Origin: Collinsella sp.
Lineage (GTDB): Bacteria; Actinomycetota; Coriobacteriia; Coriobacteriales; Coriobacteriaceae
Direction of reading: 5' to 3'
Length of the DNA: 64,000 bases
Assembly (NCBI GenBank): GCA_019414245.1
Contig: DXMK01000004.1
Coordinates: forward strand, 175,349 to 239,348
Within the stretch, counting starts at the first letter, position 1; each line of letters opens with the position of its first letter. This document shows, in pieces, positions 49,127 to 58,958 of this stretch. The notes below the pieces were generated by a model, which saw only the letters and a program-made list of their open reading frames with translations, did no database searches and was not told the DNA's origin. Position numbers and translations under genes: made by a program.

Positions 49127-51457
49127 ATGGCTGGTAATCACTTTAAGGGCAGCGATAGCGGCCGTCCTGCAGTCCCGCCGCGTCCGAACGGGGCTGGTAA
49201 GGCCGGCACGCCGGGCGGCGCTGGACAGGGCGGTTCCAGTAAGCGCGTGTCCCCGGGCGAGACGGCGATGTTTACCGCTCTGTACGAGCAGTCTCAAAAG
49301 GCAAAAAAGACCGGCCGTGCAAGAGGGAATGTCTTTGCGGGCGGTGCAACCTCCGCGTCGCAGCCGAGCGGGGCTCCTTCGGTACCTGCGAACAACGCAG
49401 GTGCTGCCAACGCCGCAAATGCCGCCGGCAACGTTAATGCCGGCAAGGCCGCCAACAATACTCCCTCTGCCGGTGGCGCGGGGCTTACGGGTAACCTTGG
49501 CACGATTTACACCGGTGCCTCCGAGACTGGCACGTTCGCCCGCCTGGATGATAGCGGTGCCGAGTTTGCGGGCTCGGGTTCCAAGGAAGATTATTACGAT
49601 TTTGGCTTGAACTACGGTAGCGACGCTTCGTCGAGTTCGACCTCTGACGGTCTGGTCCGTCATCGCCATCGCAAGGGCGAGCGCAAAAAGCGTCACACCG
49701 GCGCCATTATTGCCGCTGTAGTCGCGGTGCTTCTCGTTGCGCTTGGCGCAAGCGGCTTTATGCTGCTTAACTCGGCAAAGACCGTAAAGAGTGAAGCGAA
49801 GGAGGCTGTCGAGATCGTCGGTGGCCTTAAGGACAAGGTCACGTCGGGCGATTTTTCGACGCTGCCTGACGACGCGAAGAAGATCGATGAGCTCTGCGAC
49901 AGCATGAAGGCGGAGACCTCGAGCTCGCTGTGGACGGCGGCATCGTTTATCCCGGTGTATGGCAGTGACATCAACGCAGCCCGCACCATGATTGATGCCC
50001 TGTCCGATGTCTCGAGCAACGCGCTGGTTCCCATGGCCGATAACCTCTCGCAGGCCACGCCCGGCAAGCTGTTCCAGGACGGCATGATTAACGTGTCCGC
50101 GCTACAGGCGGTCGCCGATTCGCTTTCCAGCAGCTCGAAGGTGTTCAAGAGCGCCAACGAGAAGATCCAGGGCATTGGCGATACTCATATTTCCCAGGTG
50201 ACCGAGCTGGTCGATAAGGCCAAGGACGGCTTTGCCACCCTCAACGGCGCGGTTGACGCGGCGGAGAAGGTCGCCCCCGTCCTTCCCCAGATGCTCGGCG
50301 CCAACGGCCAGACGCGTCATTATCTTGTGCTCGCGATGAGCAATGTCGAGATCCGCGCCTGCGGCGGTTTCCCTGGTTCTCGCGGCGTGATGTCGGTGAC
50401 TGACGGTAAGCTCGAACTGGGCGATTTTGTCAAAGTCGACCTGATGAAAGAGCCTTTGAGCCCGCTTCCCATCACCGATGAAGAGGCAAACTTGTTCACG
50501 ACCGGATGGGGCCTGACCGGATTCAACACGCTCGGATACACGATGGGCGACGTTACGATGACGCCCGATTATCCGCGTGCGGCTCAGCTTGTCAGCGATA
50601 TGCAGAAGGCCATTGTCGGAGATGACATCGACGGCGTATTTGCAGTCGATCCGGTATTTTTGCAGTATATGCTCGGCGTTGTAGGCGGCACACAGCTTCC
50701 TGACGGCACCGTCGTTGATGGAAGCAACGCTGCAAAGGTGCTGCTGCGCGATATTTATTGGAATTACCCGGTAGAGGAACAGGATGCCATTTTTGCGGCG
50801 GTTGCCGGATCAGCTTTTAACAAGATCGTGGACGAACTGGGCTCCAGCGATATTACTAAGATTGCTGCCGCCATCGAAAAGGGTGCTTCCGAGGGTCGCA
50901 TCCTCATGTATTCGAGAAACGATGACGAGGAAAAGGCCGCGAAGGCTCTTGGAATATCGGGCGCCCTCCAAACCGATACGTCGGAGACTCCGATCTTGGG
51001 CGTCTATGTGAACAACTACAGCTATTCAAAGATGGATTGGTTCCTTGATAAGCGAGTCACCATCGATTCTTCGGTTGAAAATGCCGATGGCTCGACGACG
51101 TATCGAGTGACCACCTCGCTCAAGAACACGATGACCCCCCAGGAGAAGGCCGAGATGCCTGGTTATTTCCAGGGCCATAACGGCATTAGCCAGGATATTG
51201 ACGATGAGGTGCTGAGGCTTTATCTCTATGCTCCTGCGGGAGGCAGCATTTCGGACATTAAGACTTCGGGCTCCGGTTCTATCGAGATGAACGAAGCGAC
51301 GCACGATGGCCTGAAGGTTGCATGGGGCGGTGTCCACATGCTTTTTGGACAAGACGTAAAGGTCGAGTACACGGTCACGACTTCGAAGGACTCTGGGCAC
51401 AAAGAGCTTAAGGTTCGTACCACGCCAACCGCTCAAACGTTCGAACAGGATAAGTAA
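49127..51457 (+). CDS. DUF4012-domain envelope protein
   Basis: 776 aa from ATG 49127. Residues 1-180 are low-complexity, Gly/Ala/Asn/Ser-rich and probably cytosolic. A basic patch (RHRHRKGERKKRH) precedes one membrane helix (about 195-217). The extracellular part carries DUF4012 (about 350-620: NVEIRACGGFPGSRGVMSV, LSPLPITDEEANLF, FAVDPVFLQYMLG). The family is linked to cell-surface polysaccharide loci in Actinobacteria, but its activity is unknown. glmM follows by 3 bp, so the two are probably one operon, which supports an envelope role. Confidence 0.8.
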   Translation: MAGNHFKGSDSGRPAVPPRPNGAGKAGTPGGAGQGGSSKRVSPGETAMFTALYEQSQKAKKTGRARGNVFAGGATSASQPSGAPSVPANNAGAANAANAAGNVNAGKAANNTPSAGGAGLTGNLGTIYTGASETGTFARLDDSGAEFAGSGSKEDYYDFGLNYGSDASSSSTSDGLVRHRHRKGERKKRHTGAIIAAVVAVLLVALGASGFMLLNSAKTVKSEAKEAVEIVGGLKDKVTSGDFSTLPDDAKKIDELCDSMKAETSSSLWTAASFIPVYGSDINAARTMIDALSDVSSNALVPMADNLSQATPGKLFQDGMINVSALQAVADSLSSSSKVFKSANEKIQGIGDTHISQVTELVDKAKDGFATLNGAVDAAEKVAPVLPQMLGANGQTRHYLVLAMSNVEIRACGGFPGSRGVMSVTDGKLELGDFVKVDLMKEPLSPLPITDEEANLFTTGWGLTGFNTLGYTMGDVTMTPDYPRAAQLVSDMQKAIVGDDIDGVFAVDPVFLQYMLGVVGGTQLPDGTVVDGSNAAKVLLRDIYWNYPVEEQDAIFAAVAGSAFNKIVDELGSSDITKIAAAIEKGASEGRILMYSRNDDEEKAAKALGISGALQTDTSETPILGVYVNNYSYSKMDWFLDKRVTIDSSVENADGSTTYRVTTSLKNTMTPQEKAEMPGYFQGHNGISQDIDDEVLRLYLYAPAGGSISDIKTSGSGSIEMNEATHDGLKVAWGGVHMLFGQDVKVEYTVTTSKDSGHKELKVRTTPTAQTFEQDK

Positions 51458-51460
51458 GAT

Positions 51461-52792
51461 ATGAAGTACTTTGGCACCGACGGCTTTCGCGGTGAGGCTA
51501 ACGTTGGGCTGACGGTAGAGCACGCTTATAAGATTGGCCGTTTTGTGGGCTGGTATTACGGCGCCAACCGCGAGCGCAAGGCGCGCGTCATCGTGGGTAA
51601 GGACACGCGTCGCTCGAGTTATATGTTCGAGGCGGCGCTGGTGAGTGGCCTGGTCGCGAGCGGTGCGGACGCCTATATGCTGCACGTGATCCCCACGCCG
51701 GGCGTAGCGCATCAGACCGTGGAAGGCTGCTTCGATTGCGGCATCATGATCAGCGCGAGCCACAACCCGTTTTGCGATAACGGCATTAAGCTCGTCAATA
51801 GCGACGGTTTTAAGATGGACGAGGACGTACTGGAGCTCATCGAGGACTACGTCGATGGCAAGAGCGAGGTGCCGCTGGCCACGGGCAACCACATCGGCGC
51901 CACGGTGGACTACATGCAGGGCCGCAACCGCTACATTGCCTCGCTCATCGCCAGCGCGAACTTTTCGCTGCAGGGCGTCAAGATCGGCATCGACTGCGCC
52001 AACGGCTCGGCGTCCTCGGTGGCCAAGCCGGTGTTCGACGCGCTGGGCGCCGACGTGCGCGTGATCAATGCCGCGCCTGATGGTTTTAACATCAACGTCG
52101 ACTGCGGCTCCACGCATATGGAGCGTCTGCAGCGCCACGTGGTGGAGCAGGGCTTGGACGTGGGCTTTGCCTATGACGGCGATGCCGACCGCTGCCTGGC
52201 CGTGGACGAGCGCGGCCGCGTGGTCGATGGCGACCAGATCCTGTACGTGTGCGGCGTGTACCTGAACAAGCACGGTCGCCTTTCGGGCGGTACCGTGGTT
52301 CCGACGATTGCCAGCAACTTTGGCCTGATCAAGTCGTTGGAGCTTGCCGGCCTAAGTGCCGTGACCAGCGGTGTGGGCGACCGCCACGTGTATGCCAAGA
52401 TGCGCGAGGGCGGTTACAGCCTGGGCGGCGAGCAGACGGGCCATACGATCTTTGGCGATATCGAGCGCACGGGCGACGGCATTATGACCTCGCTGCGCGT
52501 GATGGAAGTGATCCGCGCCGAGCGCGAGACGCTCTCGCAGCTCACGGCTCCGTGCAAGCTGCTACCGCAGGCGCAGGTGGCCGTGCGCGTGGCGGACAAG
52601 GACGCCGCGCTCGAGAACATGGGCGTGCAGAACGCCATCGCCGAGGCCGAGGCTGCGCTGGCAGGCGAGGGCCGCGTGCTCGTACGCAAGAGCGGAACCG
52701 AGTCGGTTATCCGCGTGCTGGCCGAGGCGCCCGACCAAGCATCCGCCGATGCCGCCATGAAGCGCATCGCCAACGCACTCGAGGCTCTGTAG
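51461..52792 (+). CDS. glmM: Phosphoglucosamine mutase GlmM
   Basis: 443 aa. Converts glucosamine-6-phosphate to glucosamine-1-phosphate for UDP-GlcNAc synthesis. Catalytic phospho-Ser S100 in ISASHNPFCDNG, metal loop DGDADRC, sugar loop GGEQTGH and phosphate-binding RKSGTESVIRV. It links cell-wall synthesis with amino-sugar breakdown products that the SIS/PTS systems could supply. It begins 3 bp after the DUF4012 gene. A structured repeat abuts its stop. Confidence 0.93.
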   Translation: MKYFGTDGFRGEANVGLTVEHAYKIGRFVGWYYGANRERKARVIVGKDTRRSSYMFEAALVSGLVASGADAYMLHVIPTPGVAHQTVEGCFDCGIMISASHNPFCDNGIKLVNSDGFKMDEDVLELIEDYVDGKSEVPLATGNHIGATVDYMQGRNRYIASLIASANFSLQGVKIGIDCANGSASSVAKPVFDALGADVRVINAAPDGFNINVDCGSTHMERLQRHVVEQGLDVGFAYDGDADRCLAVDERGRVVDGDQILYVCGVYLNKHGRLSGGTVVPTIASNFGLIKSLELAGLSAVTSGVGDRHVYAKMREGGYSLGGEQTGHTIFGDIERTGDGIMTSLRVMEVIRAERETLSQLTAPCKLLPQAQVAVRVADKDAALENMGVQNAIAEAEAALAGEGRVLVRKSGTESVIRVLAEAPDQASADAAMKRIANALEAL

Positions 52793-52940
52793 TTACGCGG
52801 TTTTACCAAACCGCGTAACTGCTCGACGCTGCAAACGCCCCTAAGCGGCAATCTGACGTTCAATTTCAAGGGCGCGACCAGAAGGTCAGCGCCCTTTCAT
52901 TTCGCGTCACCTTGCTCGCTTAGGGTCGTTTTCGCTGACG
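52793..52940. repeat. GGCAATCTGA structured element (copy 3)
   Basis: Hairpin TTACGCGG-TTTTACCA-AACCGCGTAA right at the glmM stop; outer stem AAACGCCCCTAAGCG (52833-52847) / CGCTTAGGGTCGTTT (52917-52931, one mismatch); inner hairpin GGGCGCGACC-AGAA-GGTCAGCGCCC (52870-52894). Confidence 0.78.
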
Positions 52941-52997
52941 TTGCCAAGACATTGGCGTCAACATAGTTGGCGTTGGCGATGGCGTGCTGGTCAATCC

Positions 52998-54572
52998 TTA
53001 CAGCTCGTACAGTGTGGTGAACTTGTCCTGCAGGTAGCTGCAGTAGTAGCGGGCGTCAAAGGCCATGCCGCAGGCGCCCTTGATGAGTTCCGGCGCGTCT
53101 TTGGCGCGGCCCCACTGCCAAATGTGCTCGCCCAGCCAGGCGCGGACGGGCGCCAGATCGCCGCTCGCGCAGGCACCGGTAAGGTCGACGCCGTCGCGGC
53201 ACATGGCCGGCACAAACATGGCATCGTAGACGCTACCCAGCGCATACGTGGGGAAGTAGCCAAACGAACCGCCGCTCCAATGCGTATCCTGCAGGCAGCC
53301 GTGCGTGTCGTCGGGAACGGGAATGCCCAGGTACTCGTCCATAAAGCGGTTCCAAAGCGCGGGGATGTCCTTGGCCGCAGCCTCGCCGGCAAACAGCATA
53401 CGCTCAATCTGGTAGCGCACCATAATATGCAGCGGATAGGTGAGCTCGTCGGCCTCGGTGCGGATCAACGACGGCTGCGCGATGTTCACGGCGCGGTAGA
53501 GCGTGTCTTCGTCGACGTCGCCGTAGACCTCGGGCGCGTGACGACGCAGCACCTCGAGCAGCGGGCCCATAAAGGCGCGGCTGCGACCCACGGTGTTCTC
53601 GAAAAAGCGGCTCTGGCTCTCGTGGATGCCCATGGAGGTGCCGCCCTCCAGGCAGGTGCGCGCGTAGGCGGGATTGACGCCCAGCTCGTACATGGTGTGC
53701 CCCGCCTCGTGGATGATGCTGTAGACGTTGGAGATGCAGTCGTCCTCGTAGATGTGCGTCGCGATGCGCGCATCACCCACGGCAAAGCCCTCGCTAAACG
53801 GATGCTCGGTAAAGGCAAGCGTGGTGTCGTCCAGGTCCAGGCCGACAAGCTTCATAAGGTCGAAGCTCATGGCGCGCTGGGCAGCCTCGGGCACGTGGGC
53901 GTGCAAAAAGTCGGCAGCCGGCTGCTGGCCGCGCTCGCCGATGGCGTGCACGAGCGGCACGACCGTGGCCTTGACCTCGTCGCAAAACGCGTCGAAGCTC
54001 TTGGCGGAAAGGCCGCGCTCGTACTGGTCGAGCCAAACGTCGTATGGATCGCGCTTGGGGTCCATGAGCTCGGCCTGATGCTTAAGTTGGGCGACGATTC
54101 TATCCACATAGGTCTCAAAGCTCGCCCAGTCGTTGGCTGCCTTGGCCTTGCGCCACACGGCGTCCGCCTCGCAGGTGAGCCTGGTCCAGGCCTCGGCTTC
54201 TTCGGTGGGGATGGCACTGGCCTCACGTTGATCGCGGCCGAGCACACGGATCTCGTCGAGCAGCTGAGGGTCGTCGATTTTGCCGCCGGCGACGGTCTCG
54301 CGCGCTAACGAGCGTACGAGCTCAACGGACTTCTCGCTGGTCAGCAGCTTGTGATGCTCGCCGGCAAGCGTGCCCATGGCGTCGGCACGCGCTGCTGCGC
54401 CGTTGGCGGGGGCAATGGTCGCGCCGTCAAACTCGGCAATCTTGAGCAGGTACTCACGAGTCCACAGCTTGCCTTCGAGCTTGCGGAATTTTTTGACGGC
54501 CTTATCGACCTTCATGCCTTTGGATGTCTTGCCCGCTGCAGGCTCGGCCTTCTTATCGAGTTTCTTTCCCAT
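52998..54572 (-). CDS. M32-family carboxypeptidase
   Basis: 524 aa, the normal length of Taq-type carboxypeptidase 1. Zinc motif HEAGH (IIHEAGHTMYELG) with the downstream Glu in GIHESQSRFFEN, and the GDVDEDTLYRAVNIAQPSLIR and DTHWSGGSFGYFPTYALG family blocks. A cytosolic enzyme that trims C-terminal residues from peptides. N terminus Lys-rich. Convergent with glmM, divergent from the pheS leader. Confidence 0.92.
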   Translation of the reverse strand: MGKKLDKKAEPAAGKTSKGMKVDKAVKKFRKLEGKLWTREYLLKIAEFDGATIAPANGAAARADAMGTLAGEHHKLLTSEKSVELVRSLARETVAGGKIDDPQLLDEIRVLGRDQREASAIPTEEAEAWTRLTCEADAVWRKAKAANDWASFETYVDRIVAQLKHQAELMDPKRDPYDVWLDQYERGLSAKSFDAFCDEVKATVVPLVHAIGERGQQPAADFLHAHVPEAAQRAMSFDLMKLVGLDLDDTTLAFTEHPFSEGFAVGDARIATHIYEDDCISNVYSIIHEAGHTMYELGVNPAYARTCLEGGTSMGIHESQSRFFENTVGRSRAFMGPLLEVLRRHAPEVYGDVDEDTLYRAVNIAQPSLIRTEADELTYPLHIMVRYQIERMLFAGEAAAKDIPALWNRFMDEYLGIPVPDDTHGCLQDTHWSGGSFGYFPTYALGSVYDAMFVPAMCRDGVDLTGACASGDLAPVRAWLGEHIWQWGRAKDAPELIKGACGMAFDARYYCSYLQDKFTTLYEL

Positions 54573-54707
54573 ACCATATCCTTGATCTCGTGAGCCGAGC
54601 GCTTCGGGTGGGCGCGCGGCCAGTTTGCACAGCTACCTGCCTTGTACCCAGTGCGAACAAAACGGAACGCGGCGATGCACACGCAGAATGTGTTATCCTA
54701 TAGCCCA

Positions 54708-54992
54708 ATGCGTTGACGGAGAGGGTTTTGCCCGCCGCGTCGCCGGCAAGAGAGGGAAGGTCATGGGCTGCGAGCCTTCCTGCGGTGACAAGGGCCAAGC
54801 GTTCACTCCCGAGCAGCGACCTCAACGGGCACGCGGCCAGCGGCGGCGAAGCCCCAGTAGGGAAGCCGTGAGCCTCGCGACAAGAGGCGCAGAGTGGGCG
54901 CGGCGGGCCAGACATCCGCCGGGTCAAACAAGGTGGTACCGCGGAATTCAACCGTCCTTGGGCAATGCACATGCCCGAGGGCGGTTTTTTTG
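54708..54992 (+). ncRNA. T-box leader upstream of pheS
   Basis: The T-box core AGGTGGTACCGCGG is at 54931-54944, followed by a terminator (CCGTCCTTGGGCA / TGCCCGAGGGCGG, then seven T, 54952-54992). Stem I lies in the G-rich first 120 nt; TTC at 54802-54804 is the candidate Phe specifier. A TATCCTATAGCC promoter-like segment precedes it. Uncharged tRNA-Phe should pair with the core and prevent termination, raising pheS expression. Transcriptional (terminator) type. Confidence 0.88.
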
Positions 54993-55076
54993 TTACCGAA
55001 CCGGGCCGCACATCCGCAGCTCCGGGTGGCTCCAGCCGCCGCGGCAAGTGGATGCGCGAGAGACGAAAGGGAAGAC

Positions 55077-56153
55077 ATGAGTCTGATTGATGATCTGGTC
55101 AAACTCGAGGAAGAGGCCAAGGAGCTCGTCGCAGGCGCCGATGACGCCGCCAAGCTCGAGGCTGCGCGTGTTGAGCTGCTCGGTCGCAAGGGTCGTATCA
55201 CCGGCTTGATGCGCATGATGGGCAAGCTCGCCCCCGAGGATCGTCCCGTGATGGGCAAGCGCGCCAACGAGATGCGCCAGCTGATCGAGGGCATGCTCGA
55301 CGAGCGAAACACCGAGATGAAGGCCGCCGCCCTCAAGCGCGCACTCGAGCACGACGCCGTCGACATCACGCTGCCGGGCATCCGTCCGCAGATCGGCCAC
55401 CAGCACCTGATCAAGCAAATCATCGAGGAGGCCGAGGACATCTTCTGCGGCATCGGCTACACCGTCGAGTCCGGCCCCATGGTCGACACCTCCTACTACA
55501 ACTTTACCGCGCTCAATGCGCCCATGGATCACCCGAGCCGCTCGGCCCGCGATACGTTCTACGTGGTCGACAACAACCCCGGCAGCGTCTCGCACCCCGA
55601 GGCTCACGCCCACGGCGAGTCCGACGTGCTGCTGCGCACCCAGACCTCGGGTGTGCAGATCCACACCATGGAGTCGCAAAAGCCGCCCATCTACATGATC
55701 TGCCCGGGCACCGTCTATCGTCCCGACACGGCCGATGCCTGCCACCTGCCGCAGTTCAACCAGATCGAGGGACTGGTCGTCGACGAGGGTATCACCTTTG
55801 GCGACCTGAAGGGCACGCTCGACTACTTTGTTAAATGCATGTTTGGCGAGGATCGCAAGACGCGTTACCGCCCGCACTTCTTCCCCTTCACCGAGCCCAG
55901 CTGCGAGGTGGACGTGAGCTGCCACGTCTGCGGCGGCAAGGGCTGCAACTTCTGCAAGCACAGCGGATGGATCGAGATCCTGGGCTGCGGCATGGTCGAC
56001 CCCAACGTCCTGATCAACTGCGGCATCGACCCCGAGAAGTACACCGGCTTCGCCTTTGGTATTGGCGCCGAGCGCGTCGCGGCACTGCGCTACGACCTGC
56101 CCGACCTCAGAACTCTCATGACTGGCGATATGCGCTTCTTGAATCAGTTCTAG
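55077..56153 (+). CDS. pheS: Phenylalanine--tRNA ligase alpha subunit
   Basis: 358 aa from ATG 55077 (AAAGGGA upstream); the upstream in-frame extension overlaps the T-box leader. N-terminal coiled coil (tRNA binding), then the class II core with motif 2 (CHLPQFNQIEGLVVDE) and motif 3 (GFAFGIGAERVAALRY). The CHVCGGKGCNFCKHSGW segment is typical of bacterial PheS. Forms the (alpha-beta)2 enzyme with PheT. A structured spacer of 184 bp separates the two genes. Confidence 0.95.
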   Translation: MSLIDDLVKLEEEAKELVAGADDAAKLEAARVELLGRKGRITGLMRMMGKLAPEDRPVMGKRANEMRQLIEGMLDERNTEMKAAALKRALEHDAVDITLPGIRPQIGHQHLIKQIIEEAEDIFCGIGYTVESGPMVDTSYYNFTALNAPMDHPSRSARDTFYVVDNNPGSVSHPEAHAHGESDVLLRTQTSGVQIHTMESQKPPIYMICPGTVYRPDTADACHLPQFNQIEGLVVDEGITFGDLKGTLDYFVKCMFGEDRKTRYRPHFFPFTEPSCEVDVSCHVCGGKGCNFCKHSGWIEILGCGMVDPNVLINCGIDPEKYTGFAFGIGAERVAALRYDLPDLRTLMTGDMRFLNQF

Positions 56154-56154
56154 G

Positions 56155-56255
56155 CTGCGGCTTGCCCAAGCACGGCACCTCGGCGCTCATTCGTCGCTTG
56201 CGTACCAAAGTACGCGGCGCTCCTCTTTCGGGCCGATCTGCCGCACTTGGACAAC
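56155..56255. repeat. Divergent member of the GGCAATCTGA structured family
   Basis: Outer arms GGCTTGCCCAAGCACGGCA and TGCCGCACTTGGACAACCC pair imperfectly; the inner hairpin GCGTACCAAAGTACGC plus CTCCTCTTTC matches copy 2 (GCGTACCGAAGTACGC, CTCCTCTTTC). Located between pheS and pheT. Confidence 0.5.
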
Positions 56256-56337
56256 CCTCGCTTTGTAAGGAATGTTCACAAAGTTGAAGTTTCCACCTGC
56301 ATTTCTTCGCAGGCTTTCAGCATGAAAGGAGAGCTAG

Positions 56338-58791
56338 ATGCGTGTTTCTTACGACTGGCTCAAGACCATGATCGATATTCCGGAGGATCCCAAGACCCTT
56401 TCGGACGAATATATCCGTACCGGCACCGAGGTCGAGGCGATCGACACCGTGGGCGAGTCCTTCGACCACGTGGTGACCGCCAAGGTGCTCACCAAGACCC
56501 CGCACCCCGATAGCGACCATATGTATGTGTGCTCGGTCGACGTGGGTGACAAGAACCTCGACGCCGACGGCAACCCCGCCCCGCTGCAGATTGTCTGCGG
56601 CGCGCAGAACTTTGAGGCCGGCGACCACATCGTCACGGCCATGATCGGCGCCGAGCTGCCCGGCGACGTCAAGATCAAGAAGAGCAAGCTCCGCGGCGTC
56701 GTGTCCATGGGCATGAACTGCTCTGCGCGTGAGCTCGGCCTGGGCGGCGACCACTCCGGCATCATGATCCTGCCCGAGGACACGCCCTGCGGCATGCCGT
56801 TTGCCGAGTACGTGGGCTCGAGCGACACCGTGCTCGACTGCGAGATCACGCCCAACCGTCCCGATTGCCTGTCCATGATCGGCATGGCCCGCGAGACCGG
56901 TGCCATTTTCGACCGCGATTTCCACGTGGAGCTGCCCGCCATCAAGGCGGAGACTGGCCGCGCGACCGACGACGAGCTTTCCGTCGAGATTGCCGACGAG
57001 GGCCTGTGCGACCGCTATGTCGCCCGCATCGTGCGCAACGTGAAGGTCGGCCCGTCGCCCGACTGGATGGTCAAGCGCCTTAACGCCCTGGGCGTGCGTC
57101 CGCACAACAACATCGTCGACATCACCAACTACGTGATGATGCTCACCGGTCAGCCGCTGCACGCCTTTGACCTGGACACCTTTGCCGAGCGCGATGGCCA
57201 CCGTCGCGTGGTGGTTCGCGCCGCCCAGCAGGATGAGAAATTCACGACGCTCGATGGCGAAGAGCGCGTGCTCGACGCCGGCATGGGCCTTATCACCGAC
57301 GGCGAGCGCCCCGTGGCGTTGGCCGGCGTTATGGGCGGCATGGATTCCGAGATCGAGGACGACACCGTCGACGTGATGGTCGAGAGCGCTTGCTTCAACG
57401 CCGGTCGCACCTCGCACACCAGCCGCGATCTGTCGCTGATCTCCGACGCCTCCATTCGCTTTGAGCGCCAGGTTGACGAGACTGGCTGCGTGGATGTCGC
57501 CAACGTTACCTGCGCGCTCATCGAGGAGATCGCCGGCGGCGAGGTTGCTCCCGGCTATGTCGATGTTTTCCCCGCGCCCAAGACCATCGACAGCATCAAG
57601 CTGCGCCTGGCCCGCGTGCATGCCATCTGCGGTGCCGACATCGAGCCCGATTTTATCGAGCGTTCGCTTACCCGTCTGGGCTGCACCGTCGAGCGCGACG
57701 GCGAGGACTTTATGGTTACCCCGCCGAGCTTCCGTCCCGACCTGCCGCGCGAGATTGACCTGATCGAGGAGGTCCTGCGCCTATGGGGCATGGGCCGTGT
57801 GACGGCGACCATCCCGGCTGCCAAGAACCACATCGGCGGCCTGACCCGCGAGCAGAAGCTCACCCGCAAGGTCGGCGAGATCCTGCGCGCCTGCGGCCTC
57901 AACGAGACCACGACCTTTGGCTTTGCCGCCCCGGGCGACCTGGAGAAGATCGGCATGCCCACCGAGGGTCGCGGCTGCCCCGTGGTGCTCATGAACCCGC
58001 TGGTGGCCGAGCAGACCGAGATGCGTCGTTCGCTGCTGCCGGGCCTGCTGCAGTCCGTGGCCTACAACGAGGCGCACGGTACGCCCAACGTGCACCTGTA
58101 CGAGGTCGGCAGCCTGTTCCACGGTCGCGAGAACGCCAGCCTGCCCAAGGAGACCAAGTCCGTCGCGGGTGTGCTCTCGGGCCAGTGGAGCGAGCAGTCT
58201 TGGAACATGAAGTACCGTAAACTGCGTTTCTTCTTTGGCAAGGGTATCGTCGAGGAGCTGCTCGCCCAGCTGCGCATCGAGAAGGTTCGCTTCCGTCCCG
58301 TCGAGGGCGAGGGCTATGCCTTTTTGCAGCCGGGTCGTGCGGCCGAGGTTCTGTCCGGCGGCACCGTGCTGGGTTGGGTCGGCGAGATCCACCCCGAGGC
58401 GCGCGAGGCCTGCGGCATCGACGAGGTTGTCGTTGCCTTTGAGCTTGACCTGGACAAGCTGATCAAGGGCGCCCGCAACCAGGAGAACTACCGCGAGTTC
58501 TCGCAGTACCCGGCCGTTGAGCACGACCTTGCCATTGTGGTCGACAATGCCGTGACCTGCGAGGATCTTGAGCGCCGTATTACCAGCGCCGGCGGCAAGC
58601 TGCTCGAGGGCGTGCGCCTGTTCGATGTCTACCGCGATCCGGTTCGTATCGGCAAGGGCAAGAAGTCCATGGCCTTTGCGCTCACGTATCGCTCGGACGA
58701 CCACACGCTTACTAGCGAAGAGGTCGAGAAGGCGCACCAGAAGATCGTCACCAAGGTGTGCAAGGGCGTAAACGGCGAAGTCCGCGGCTAG
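56338..58791 (+). CDS. pheT: Phenylalanine--tRNA ligase beta subunit
   Basis: 817 aa. N-terminal B1 domain (MRVSYDWLKTMIDIPEDP), EMAP/tRNA-binding-like domain (about 42-155), B3/B4 editing region (ALGVRPHNNIVDITNYVM), B5 domain, catalytic-like core and C-terminal anticodon-binding FDX-ACB domain (FSQYPAVEHDLAIVV). Complete. ATG after AAAGGAGA. A perfect hairpin at 58823-58857 follows. Confidence 0.95.
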   Translation: MRVSYDWLKTMIDIPEDPKTLSDEYIRTGTEVEAIDTVGESFDHVVTAKVLTKTPHPDSDHMYVCSVDVGDKNLDADGNPAPLQIVCGAQNFEAGDHIVTAMIGAELPGDVKIKKSKLRGVVSMGMNCSARELGLGGDHSGIMILPEDTPCGMPFAEYVGSSDTVLDCEITPNRPDCLSMIGMARETGAIFDRDFHVELPAIKAETGRATDDELSVEIADEGLCDRYVARIVRNVKVGPSPDWMVKRLNALGVRPHNNIVDITNYVMMLTGQPLHAFDLDTFAERDGHRRVVVRAAQQDEKFTTLDGEERVLDAGMGLITDGERPVALAGVMGGMDSEIEDDTVDVMVESACFNAGRTSHTSRDLSLISDASIRFERQVDETGCVDVANVTCALIEEIAGGEVAPGYVDVFPAPKTIDSIKLRLARVHAICGADIEPDFIERSLTRLGCTVERDGEDFMVTPPSFRPDLPREIDLIEEVLRLWGMGRVTATIPAAKNHIGGLTREQKLTRKVGEILRACGLNETTTFGFAAPGDLEKIGMPTEGRGCPVVLMNPLVAEQTEMRRSLLPGLLQSVAYNEAHGTPNVHLYEVGSLFHGRENASLPKETKSVAGVLSGQWSEQSWNMKYRKLRFFFGKGIVEELLAQLRIEKVRFRPVEGEGYAFLQPGRAAEVLSGGTVLGWVGEIHPEAREACGIDEVVVAFELDLDKLIKGARNQENYREFSQYPAVEHDLAIVVDNAVTCEDLERRITSAGGKLLEGVRLFDVYRDPVRIGKGKKSMAFALTYRSDDHTLTSEEVEKAHQKIVTKVCKGVNGEVRG

Positions 58792-58822
58792 GATCGCTTG
58801 CGTCTGTGACGAATGTATTGCA

Positions 58823-58857
58823 AAACGGCGCACTGCTTTGTTGGCAGTGCGCCGTTT
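58823..58857 (+). terminator. Perfect 14-bp hairpin after pheT
   Basis: AAACGGCGCACTGC / GCAGTGCGCCGTTT, 7-nt loop. Only TTTGCT at the end rather than a T run. The -35 of the next operon overlaps its loop and right arm, so terminator and promoter share DNA. Confidence 0.6.
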
Positions 58858-58903
58858 GCTATGATAGCCGGCGGCGTGTTACGAACCTGGCAATACGTAA
58901 CAC
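58838..58903 (+). promoter_or_regulatory. ECF operon promoter with NikR-like operator
   Basis: TTGTTG (58838-58843), 16-bp spacer, TATGAT (58860-58865). Just downstream is GTGTTAC-N14-GTAACAC (58876-58903), which would cover the transcription start. This half-site and spacing match a NikR operator form I recall from the literature, implying nickel-dependent repression. Confidence 0.65.
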
Positions 58904-58958
58904 TGGCAAGGTGATTCAAACGGCGCTGCGATCGCGTGCCGACAACCGGGAGGCGTAT

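Noticed and set aside
58792..58958. Cobalamin riboswitch before CbiM
   Set aside because: The 170-bp spacer is too short and lacks the B12-box; the NikR-like operator is a better explanation.
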